Positions 1-11,700 of a stretch of 64,000 nt of DNA are shown here, in pieces. This stretch comes from Megalobrama amblycephala. Lineage: Eukaryota; Chordata; Actinopteri; Cypriniformes; Xenocyprididae. The stretch lies in contig NC_063063.1 of assembly GCF_018812025.1 (NCBI RefSeq), forward strand, positions 1,418,001 to 1,482,000, given 5' to 3'. Position numbers and translations under genes: made by a program. How positions within the stretch are numbered: position 1 is the first letter of the stretch; each line of letters starts with the position of its first letter. The notes under the pieces are model-generated. The model was not told the DNA's origin. It ran no database searches and saw only the letters and a list, made by a program, of their open reading frames with translations.

Positions 1-1740
1 CTCATGTTACGCAGCACGTTTGCGCTTCCGTAACAACCAATGAGGTTCATTCTCGTGTTACGCAGCACGTTTGAGGTTCCGCAAGAACCAATGAGGTTCG
101 TTCTCGTGTTACGCCGCACGTTTGCGCTTCAGCAAGAACCATTGAGGTTCGTTCTCATGTTACGCAGCACATTTGAGCATCCATAACAACCAATGAGGAT
201 CATTCTCATGTTACGCAGCACGTTTGCGCTTCCGCAAGAACCAATGAGGTTCATTCTCGTGTTACGCAGCACGTTTGAGGTTCCGCAAGAACCAATGAGG
301 TTCATTCTCGTGTTACGCAGCACGTTTGAGGTTCCGCAAGAACCAATGAGGTTTGTTCTCGTGTTACGCCGCACGTTTGCGCTTCAGCAAGAACCATTGA
401 GGTTCGTTCTCATGTTACGCAGCACGTTTGAGCTTCCGTAACAACCAATGAGGTACGTTCTCGTGTTACGCAGCACATTTGCACTTCAGCAAGAACCATT
501 GAGGTTCGTTCTCTTGTTACGCAGCACGTTTGCGCTTCCGTAACAACCAATGAGGTTCATTCTCATGTTACGCAGCACGTTTGCGCTTCCGTAACAACCA
601 ATGAGGTTCATTCTCGTGTTACGCAGCACGTTTGAGGTTCCGCAAGAACCAATGAGGTTCATTCTCGTGTTACGCAGCACGTTTGAGGTTCCGCAAGAAC
701 CAATGAGGTTCATTCTCGTGTTACGCAGCACGTTTGAGCTTCCGCAAGAACCAATGAGGTCATTCTCGTGTTACGCAGCACGTTTGAGCTTCCGCAAGAA
801 CCAATGAGGTCATTCTCGCGTTACGCAGCACGTTTGCGCTTCCGCAAGAACCAAAGAGGTTCATTCTCGTGTTACGCAGCACGTTTGCGCTTCCGCAAGA
901 ACCAATGAGGTTCATTCTCGTGTTACGCAGCACGTTTGCGCTTCCGTAACAACCAATGAGGTTCATTCCCGTGTTACGCAGCACGTTTGAGATTCAGCAA
1001 GAACCATTGAGGTTCGTTCTCGTGTTACGCAGCACGTTTGCGCTTCCGTAACAACCATTGAGGTTCATTCTCGTGTTACGCAGCACGTTTGAGATTCAGC
1101 AAGAACCATTGAGGTTCGTTCTCGTGTTACGCAGCACGTTTGAGCTTCCGTAACAACCAATGAGGTTCGTTCTCGTGTTACACAGCACGTTTGCGCTTCC
1201 GTAACAACCATTGAGGTTCATTCTCGTGTTACGCAGCACGTTTGAGATTCAGCAAGAACCATTGAGGTTCGTTCTCGTGTTACGCAGCACGTTTGAGATT
1301 CAGCAAGAACCATTGAGGTTCGTTCTCGTGTTACGCAGCACGTTTGAGCTTCAGCAAGAACCAATGAGGTTCATTCTCGTGTTACGCAGCACGTTTGAGA
1401 TTCAGCAAGAACCATTGAGGTTCGTTCTCGTGTTACGCAGCACGTTTGAGATTCAGCAAGAACCATTGAGGTTCGTTCTCGTGTTACGCAGCACGTTTGA
1501 GCTTCAGCAAGAACCAATGAGGTTCATTCTCGTGTTACGCAGCACGTTTGAGATTCAGCAAGAACCATTGAGGTTCGTTCTCGTGTTACGCAGCACGTTT
1601 GAGCTTCAGCAAGAACCAATGAGGTTCATTCCCGTGTTACGCAGCACGTTTGCGCTTCCGTAACAACCATTGAGGTTCATTCTCGCGTTACGCAGCACGT
1701 TTGAGTTTCCGTAACAACCAATGAAGTTCATTCTCATGGC
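1..1740. repeat. 51-bp minisatellite (about 34 units), in an intron of the WD gene
   Basis: The units share GTTACGCAGCACGTTTG and an ending of CAAGAACC or TAACAACC type, with period 51. Variants alternate in blocks (GAGGTTCCG, GAGATTCAG, GCGCTTCCG), which suggests higher-order duplication. The array is cut by the window start and decays near 1730. Because 51 is divisible by three, the array stays open in several frames on both strands; this is not evidence of coding. Confidence 0.95.
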
Positions 1741-1982
1741 ATGTAGCACGTTTGAGCTCATTGGTTTTTGCAGAAAATTTTATTCTTAAGAATGTTTTGT
1801 GAATCCAGCCACTGGTGTTTGGTTTTCATTAGCGTGAGATTTGTTTTGCATCAGTGTCATGGCATGATGAACTTGGCTGCTGGCATGAGAAATAGAAATC
1901 ATGCATTGCTTACATGCAATAAAAGTCAAAGATAATAAGTTGCAAGTCAAAAGCTCTGGTCTATATCTGTGTTGCCTTTCAG

Positions 1983-2237
1983 GAGCTGAAAATATGGGAT
2001 ATTCCTTCTCGACAATGTGTAAAGACAATTCACCTGAAATTCCCCAATATCCAAGCAGGCGTTTCTCCTGAGCAGGGCAGCTTTCCTCTGCTCCTCAACC
2101 TGACCGCAAACCCTGTGCTACTGGTGACCTGCAGGGAGTATCTGGCCGTGCTTTCACTGACAGAATCCAAAAAAACAGAATCCAACGACAAGTCTGGCCT
2201 GTACACCTGTGCCCTCTATAATCCTCATCTTGAACAG
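1983..2237 (+). CDS. WD gene exon (first visible), WD repeat plus LYNPHLEQ segment
   Basis: Acceptor TTGCCTTTCAG at 1972-1982 and donor GTTGGT at 2238 give 85 in-frame codons, phase 0 at both ends. It begins ELKIWDIPSRQC and ends GLYTCALYNPHLEQ, the blade boundary that continues with VITACADSTLTVWDV in the next exon across an intron of only 86 bases. Confidence 0.85.
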
Positions 2238-5200
2238 GTTGGTGTTTGGGTTTGTTTGATGATAGTTTGTGGACTGAACATTATAGGTTCTTTTCTTTAA
2301 TGTGTATTTTGTGCATGGTCGAGGTAATCACAGCCTGTGCTGACTCCACACTGACTGTGTGGGATGTGAAGACAGGCATTAAGAAGATGGAGGTAAGAAA
2401 CGCTCATGGTAAGGAGGAGGTTTCCTGTATGGCACTAGACGTACACCAGCGCAGACTGATCTCTGCGGCCACCAATGGCACTATCAAGGCAAGTGTGAGA
2501 TTTAACACAAATGCAAGCCTCAATTAGATGCATTAGTAATAGTTAGGTTGCAAAAGTTATCAGTCTGACAAGAAATAAAGTGTGCACTTTTCCATTTCCT
2601 GGTGCTCTAGGATTTGCCAAAGTGAGCTTCATGCTTGACAGACATTCAGGAATTTTGTTTGTGCATATACTTATTAGCAATAACAGTATATTGCATTCCT
2701 GTACTGTAAATGCTATGCAATTCTAACTGCATAAAATTGTAGGCATCATGCATTTGCTGACTTTGTAAGTGGGTACAAAATAAAATCTTACACTAAACAT
2801 CTGCTGATCACACACTACCAGAATTACAAGTTGTTCCAAAAACAACAAACTCATGCAGAAACATGCGTGACAAATGAAAGACAAATAATAACAATATAAA
2901 TTGGCTCAGAATATCCACCGTGTTTAATATCCACTGACTGGATGGAATCATAGTCTGAAGTTAAATAATCAAAGTCTGTGCTCAGCATACACTACATAAT
3001 TTCTTTGAAAGTTGTCAACTTTGACTGCCCAAAATAAGCAGAATAGATTTGGCTTTCTGCAACTGGTGTCAATTCCTCCAGACTGTAAATCAGAACAAAA
3101 CCTGTGTAGTGTATTACAACCTAAAATAATAACTTTAAAATGGTACAGAATTTGCATAAACATAGAGTGTTTTAGTAGCAGAGTGTTTTACTTCCTCAAA
3201 ATTAATGTTTTACATTTTAACATTTTTAAAAAATATATATATATTTGTACTATATTATATAGGCTTTTAAATATAGCTTTTAGCAATTATTCAAGCACTT
3301 TAAGGCCATTAAGCACATGCATAAAAAGGTAAAATCTCAATCATAGATGGAAAAGACCATTTACAGCCAATACAGGCAATTTACCATAGGAAATATATGG
3401 TTTATAAAGCTTTTTAACAGTTATCGAGGTTGAGCCAAAAACCTAGGATTAGTTTGCCAAAGTTGGTTTTTGAAATAATCTCCAATATTTAATGAACGAT
3501 TCAATAGACAGTGACGGTCCTAGAGGCAAAGTTGCTCAGAATGAGGAGTTCTACCATGTGGAGTGAATGTCATGGGCGAAAAGTTGTGAGATACACAATC
3601 CTTTATTCTCGTGAATAATGCGAAGGTGCCCCCCGGTGGCCGATTTCTTTTGAAACGTGTTACATTTGTATGGAGCCCCACATATGACATGCAAGGAAAA
3701 AAATTAAATCGTGTGCACGTTTTAGTAAATCGAGGGAACGAATTAGTAAATCGTGCGCACGTTTTAGTAAATCGAGGGAACGAATTAGTAAATCGTGCGC
3801 ACGTTTTTGTAAATCGAGGGAACGAATTAGTAAATCGTGCGCACGTTTTTGTAAATCGAGAGAACGAATTAGTAAATCGCGCGCACGTTTTAGTAAATCG
3901 AGGGAACGAATTAGTAAATCGCGCGCACGTTTTTGTAAATTGAGGGAACGAATTAGTAAATCGCGCGCACGTTTTTGTAAATCGAGGGAACGAATTAGTA
4001 ATCGCGCGCACGTTTTGTAAATCGAGGGAACGAATTAGTAAATCGTGCGCACGTTTTTGTAAATCGAGGGAACGAATTAGTAAATCGTGCGCACGTTTTA
4101 GTAAATCGAGGGAACGTAAAATTATTAGTAAATCGTCGCGCGCACGTTTTTGTAAATCGAGGGAACGAATTAGTAAATCGTGCGCACGTTTTAGTAAATC
4201 GAGGGAACGAATTAGTAAATCGCGCGCACGTTTTTGTAAATCGAGGGAACGAATTAGTAAATCGTGCGCACGTTTTTGTAAATCGAGGGAACGAATTAGT
4301 AAATCGCGCGCACGTTTTTGTAAATCGAGGGAACGAATTAGTAAATCGTGCGCACGTTTTTGTAAATCGAGGGAACGAATTAGTAAATTGTGCGCACGTT
4401 TTAGTAAATCGAGGGAACGAATTAGTAAATCGTGCGCACGTTTTAGTAAATCGAGAGAACGAATTAGTAAATCGCGCGCACGTTTTTGTAAATCGAGAGA
4501 ACGAATTAGTAAATCGCGCGCACGTTTTAGTAAATCGAGGGAACGAATTAGTAAATCGCGCGCACGTTTTTGTAAATTCGAGGGAACGAATTAGTAAATC
4601 GCGCGCACGTTTTTGTAAATCGAGGGAACGAATTAGTAAATCGTGCGCACGTTTTTGTAAATCGAGGGAACGAATTAGTAAATCGTGCGCACGTTTTAGT
4701 AAATCGAGGGAACGAATTAGTAAATCGTGCGCACGTTTTTGTAAATCGAGGGAACGAATTAGTAAATCGTGCGCACGTTTTAGTAAATCGAGGGAACGAA
4801 TTATTAAATCGTGCGCACGTTTTTGTAAATCGAGGGAACGAATTAGTAAATCGCGCGCACGTTTTAGTAAATCGAGGGAACGAATTAGTAAATCGTGCGC
4901 ACGTTTTTGTAAATCGAGAGAACGAATTAGTAAATCGTGCGCACGTTTTTGTAAATCGAGGGAACGAATTAGTAAATCGTGCTCACGTTTTAGTAAATCG
5001 AGGGAACGAATTAGTAAATCGTGCACATGATTTAGCCAACTATTTTTTTCCTGCATGTCATATTCCAGGGCTCCGTACATTTGAGATACGTGAATGTCCT
5101 CAAAGGCAGTCTTGGCACCTCGGACAAAGACACCGCATTCCATTTTATAGCGCCACCAAGTGGCCAGTCGAGTCCTTTTTCACACAACCACAGAATGAGC

Positions 5201-8200
5201 TCTTACATTTGTGTGCTGAGTTTGGTGAAAATATCTCATTTTGTTCATGAGTTTTAGTAAAAGTGGCTCCGCCCACTTCGAGCGTTTTCGCAGCCCTTGG
5301 AGTTTTTTCAAATTTCAACTTTTTTTGATAATTATTGACAAACAGACTACAGGGAATCTCGCTGCACTGGTTTGGTTCCGATCGGGCCAAAAAACTAGGA
5401 CTAGTTTGCAAAAGTAGGTTTTTCCAAAAATCCAAAATACCCGAAAATTTCGCCAAATGAACGATTTCGTACTTTTCACCACTGTAGCGCCCCTGTCTGG
5501 CCGATCAGGGCGAGCCTTGGTGAAGTTGTAGACGTTGTAAGTACTACCAGCCCTCAAAGTTTCAAGTCTCTGCGACTTACGGTTTGGTCTGCCCGATCAC
5601 TTTTTGGGGAGAATGCTGATCCTTGGAAAATTTAACAATTAGAATAGAGTTTCAGAGTTGAAACCCCTTGAAACATACTTGAACCCCTAATAAATGCTAT
5701 AGTAAATACATTGCTTATTGTTAGTTCATGTTGGATAATGCATTCATTAATGTTAACAACAGAGACCTTACTGTAAATAGTCATCATTATGACATTATTG
5801 TGTTTTTATTATATTCCTGTTGCCACTGCTTTATACAAATAATAAGTTTAGTAACAGTTCTGCATTTCCTTGCTACAGGTGTGGAACTTACTGAATGGCC
5901 TCAATCTTCATAAGCTAGAAACTGCCTCCAACACAGAGGTCACGGGGATCATCTGTCATCATGACAACCAGCTTCTAGCCACAGGCTGGAGTCGATTGAT
6001 CACTCAGTATAGCATTGAGTTTTCAAAGGTAAGGGCCAGTTTGTGTCTCAATCACACACTCTTTAATGGCTACTTAAAAGCAAAAAGGGCTTTCAGCCAG
6101 AATATACATTTTTCTGGTTATGGCTTTCATTCTCTTCAACTGGGTGTGTGCTTTTGTGGTCATACCTTGAGACGTCTATGACAACAAAGTGGGTTTTAAT
6201 GGCGGTCTGACAAGGCACAGAAGCTGACACAGCAGAACTGGAGATCTTAAAGACGTCTACTGAAGTGTATGTGTGTTTACAGGACATCTATGTGAAAGCA
6301 GACCTGTCCTGGAAGTCTGGTCATCAGCACAGAGAGGATATCCTGGCGATGGATCACTGTCTAGGTCTGGGACTTCTGGCTACTGGGAGTTATGACGGAG
6401 AGATCATTATATGGACGCTGGCTCTTCAGAAGCCCCTCACACAACTGCAGAGATCCCAGCAAGGGAAGTTAGTATGAAATCAGACCGCGGACATACTATG
6501 AAAAATAGTATTTTACTTGCGTATTTGAAATAACTAAACGCTAAACTCCCTCCAAATCCACTTAGACTATTTTCGGAGAATAAGTATTCAGCAATCACAA
6601 CACAGGTCATTTACAAATGAGCAAAAACACCCTGGTTTGTTGTAAGGTTCAGAGAGAGGGTGGAAAATGAGCAGAAAACTAAATGTTTCTGGATAAGAAA
6701 GCATGACTAATAATATATGTGGAATTCAGGGGGGAAAATAATACGATAAAATGTAGGAAAAGTGTAGAACACACCCTCTATAACATCCCTGAAATGTACA
6801 TTATTTATATATAAACACAGTACCATATTGTTTTCCATACACAAGTAAAGAGAATTGGCCTTAAAATTGAATGTTGTAATAACTATTTGCAAAATTATTA
6901 AAATGACATTGTCTGAATAGGAAAATTGCATGCTCTCGGCAGCTAATAATTCACATAACAAGGTGATTAATTTTACTATCCTAACCTGGCATAATTATAT
7001 GGTTACTTGCATTTAACAGACCTGCAACACGTTTTTGTATTTTGAACCACCAGTTGAGAACCACTGCATTAAGACCATTTTATGTCCTATTATTAGCTGA
7101 CAGAGTGAAGTAATGTATAAATTGAATATGCTTCTGTGTGTGTAGAGTTCATCTGCCCGTTCATAGACTGCTGTTCTTGCAAAAACGAGCTCAGCAAAGT
7201 CATTTGAGAAGCGGCGCTGTGCTGCTGAGCTCACAGGCCGGATCTGTCTGCTGGTGGAGCATCTGTGGGCCCAAACACAAGCATGGTAAACATGATAACT
7301 GAGAGGAACTGATGTATAATATGTACACTCACTGTCAAATGTTTGGAATGATTAAGATTTTATGTGTTTGAAAGATATCTCATGCTCACCAAGGCTGCAT
7401 TTATTTAATAAAAACTGTAATATGTGAAATATTATTACAATTTAAAGTAACTGTTTTCTATTTTAATTAATCGCAATTAAAGTTTTAATATTTTTATATT
7501 GTAATAATTTCACAGTTACTCTCCAAATGAATGTAGAAACATCTTAAAGACAGTATATTTTAAATATATGGCATTTAATTAGGCTTTTAAAAAAAAAAAA
7601 GCATGTAATTTTAAGTGAATTTAAAACAATCTTCACATAAACCCATTATAATAAATGTCATATTTCTGTCTAACAGGAAGGAAATATACAGAAATTGAAT
7701 AAAGTTATCAAACACTTTACAGACTTCACTGCATAAATGATAAATTAATTATAGATTAATCTTTATTAAAGCTACAGTTTTCTCAGTTATCTTAGTTCTT
7801 TGATGAACATTAATGTCATCATCACAGCAACTGGTTTATTAGGCTGCTGTCACTTTAAGAGCTGACGCTGCCGAACATGATGCAATTCTTTAATAGGGCT
7901 GAAACGATTAGTCGACATTATCGACAACGTCGACAATAAAAAATTGTCGACAAATATTTTTGTTGTCGAATAGTCTCTTGATCTCATACGACCTATTTGA
8001 AGGGCCTGCAATAACGCGGTGTAACCAGTGGGGCGCTGTAGCGCAATACTGTAATGCAGCCCTCCGGGATCCAATCCAATAAAAGAAGTCAGTGCTTTGG
8101 AGAGCATAGTGCAAACGACGTCGAACCCGTGAAATGTGGGAGATTAACATAGCATAAACATAACAAACATAACGTTTAGCATAACTACAGAATACTGTCA

Positions 8201-8674
8201 TGCAGGGCCACCAACTCTCATTCAAACTCACTGTTCTCACGCCACACGTTCATTTTCTCACACAGTGAAAGATGCATCGCAGAGCAAAGAGGACACAGAC
8301 AACGGCAACGCACCGACAGATCAGGTTACTTTTGATATAAAACTAAGTCTAAGCTTTTAAATTCAGTCAATATTACTACGGGATTCAAACAATACTTGTG
8401 GTGGTGACTCTGTTTAACGTTGTGTGGCAGATCGCTGTAACACCTCGGTTCAAGCGGCATGTGAACCTATTCCTCTCTATTACAGCGCGAAATAAACATG
8501 AATGAACATCAAAAAGTACTTACTGAACTTACTGAAATTAATCCATCTCTATTGTAATCACTTAATCGGAGTTTTAACCGCAGAAAGAAGTCAATAAAAC
8601 TTGCAAACAAATATATCACACAAAATGTAACATTTACCTCAGGAAAGCCATTCAATGACCATAAACTCGATAGT

Positions 8675-8767
<93 letters not shown>

Positions 8768-11700
8768 TACTCATACACATACACATATATATGATATGTA
8801 TTATGTGTATGTATGTATGTTGTTTCATTTTTCACAAAAACCCCCACATGATTACATTATATTTATATATTTATATTTATAGTATATTGGTCTATTCAGT
8901 TGGCTTAAAAATGATTAAAAATACACTTTTAAAAGCTGAAGTGATTTCCTTGTTTTATTTACTAGTTAAAGTACAGTATAACTCAATATTTTAACTAATT
9001 GCTAAAGTAGAATAATCGAACAAAGCCTACTGATTAATCAGTGCAATAATCGATGATTAGTCGATTAATCGTTCTAATAATCGACAGATTAATCGATTAT
9101 CAAAATAATCGTTTGTTGCAGCCCTATTCTTTAAGTTCATTTAAGTCGTTATTTAACTCATTTAAGACTGCTCTTATGAAGATACTCCACAAAACGTCCA
9201 TTTTGTCATAATTCTGTGTGTTATTGTTTGTTCAAGCGTGAAAGAGACCTTGATACTGGCGCGCGTCTTTCTGTGCACACGAGTCGTGTGTGTGTCACAT
9301 GACACGACATTCACAGACAGATCGTTCTCGCTTGTCTTGTGGCGCTTGAATGTTTTAAAAGCATTTGTGTGAATAAGAGTGTGATCATATAATGTAACAC
9401 TAGCCAAATTATGACGGATTCTGCGTTAATCGCGTTACATATTTTCAACGTGATTAAACTGAAAAAATTAATCGCAAATGTTAATGGGCTAATTTTGACA
9501 TCACTAACAGTGCTTCCCACAGGTTTGAAATATACTTGCGGTGGTAGCCGGGTGAAAAATCCTCCTATTACCCACGGCACAAAAATGGTCTACTACATGT
9601 GACAAACAAATAATGTGTGATTTTTAACAGTATTTTTATTCATTGAAATTAATTTTAATTACATAGCATATAATTACATACTAATATTATGCATTATTAT
9701 GCATTGTAAATTATGCAAAATTACAGCATTTAAATGGTTCACCTTTTCCTATGTTCTCCTTGCTGTCATATAGTGTCTCTCTCAGTGAATGGGACACAGA
9801 TTTTACTAGTAAAATTTATAAAATGAATAATTTGTGTCAAATAATGTTCTTAGTCTTTTCTTCCTGTGGGAGGAGACTACAATAATTTACTATGAATTAA
9901 ATGGAAATCAAATTAAATACAATTTATTGTGAAACCAAAATACCAATAATGCCCAAAAGAAAAAGAAAAAACTTAGCGTGTGACATTTAATTATAAACAA
10001 GCCCGAAATACACCGGGACTCTTATTTTGAAATGTCTGTACTATTGCAGGCTGATCCTTCAGATTCTTACAACCGTCTAAAACATTTTATATAAAGGCTA
10101 TACAGTAGACTTTGTAATAATTCATCAACTTGAGTTCATTAGCAATCGCTTGGCATAAATCTGCGCTTTTCATTGATTGAGAATCACTTTGAAGCAGACT
10201 GAACCGCTGTTGTGTGAGCTTGTAGAACGCACAACAGCGCCCCCTTGTGATTTTGCAAAATGCAGCGCCTGTGGGAATGTAAACAGTTCTGACGCACACA
10301 TAACGAGCAGGTATGAAACGACTAGTTAATCGATCGCAGATGGTTTCATTATCTTGCGCGGATATAAAAGTATAAGAGGATAAAAATAATAAAGGCAAAA
10401 ATGTGTCTCCAAATATACTTGGGCGGCCGTTATTATACGTGTAAATACAAGTAAAGTCTAGTCCAGTGGGAAGCACTGACTGATATATATATTAAAATGT
10501 AATTTATTGGCAAAGCTGATTTTTCAATAGACTTCCAAACTGTTGATCTTCTGATCGTTCGTGGGTTGTCAGATGAATATTGTTCACGACAGCTGGCTGA
10601 AATCGCTTGTTTCAATCTGCTCGACTGGCTTCTGGGTGCACAGATTTTTATCATCTTACATCCGTTATCAGAAAAGCACAGAGCAGTAGTTTAATGACTT
10701 TGTTTTGTTCATCACGTCTGACGCAGGACAGTTCTATGTGCCTGATGAATTTAATAAGCGTGTGATGGGTTTAAGCACAGACCAGGAAAACAGTCTACTT
10801 GTCACTGGAGACAGCACAGGATCCATCAAGGTCTGGGACATCTCACACTATGCCTTATCTGCTGGAGATGTGGAGGTACGGAAACCTGAATTCACCTTTT
10901 TTAGCTCTTTATTTCAGTCTATATTTACAGTATGTGTGTCTCTCAGTCTGCAAAAGAATTGCCTCCACTGTTACACTCTTGGAGGGGCCATGAGAGGGCG
11001 ATAGTGAGCAGCGAGGTCCTGGTGTACGAGTCTCAACTCTTCGTGTTGAGCGCTTCGGTGGACCGCAGGGCCTGTCTCTGGACCCGTGAAGGAGCTTGTG
11101 TGGGCTGTTTTGGACAAGAACAGCTGTGGGATTTGAGCAACCCAGACACTTATCAAACCAGCAGGTATAACTGCACATCGGTTATTAGCCTAAAACGATG
11201 GCCAGCTCGCTCAGCATGTGCTGTTGGGTGAGAAAGACCAGTTTCAAAAAGACTAGTGCACCTTCTCCGACCAGTCTGGCTGACCTTTGCCATGGCTGCT
11301 ATCTGGCTGTGCAAGTTCTGAAAGAAAGACTTCTAATGATTATTAAAAAATTTATTCTTAAAAGTTGCATTGACTTACCAGGGTCAGGTGACCTGTTTTC
11401 ACAATGCCAAAACCTGGCGTAATTACAGGGTTTTTTCCCATATTTATACAGGTTTTCATATTTTCCCAACTGAGAAGTATGACCCACATGAATTACAGAA
11501 TTAGTGCAGCTTGGTTTGCAGTAAAATCTGCAGCACACGAACACCATCTCTGCAAAAACGTTGTGAGTTTTGGTCACTTGTAACGTGCTTTTGAAAATGC
11601 AATATGTGCAACAATCTTCCCAAATTTGTAATGAGAACCGTTTGAGAATTTGTTGTCATCAAAAGAGAAGCTTTAAGGTTTTTTCTGCCAAAATAAAAGC

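Noticed and set aside
1211..1663. 150-codon open frame with MRFILVLRSTFE repeats, and further frames on both strands of the 51-bp array
   Set aside because: The unit length is a multiple of three, so any frame without a stop in one unit stays open. The array lies in an intron and has no splice or start context.
3690..5030. CRISPR-like array of repeats with spacers
   Set aside because: The DNA is vertebrate, and both halves of each unit are repeated, so there are no unique spacers.
3995..5143. 382-codon repetitive open frame on the - strand across the 42-bp array
   Set aside because: Period 42 is divisible by three; the frame is a by-product of the tandem array and changes motif where an indel shifts it.
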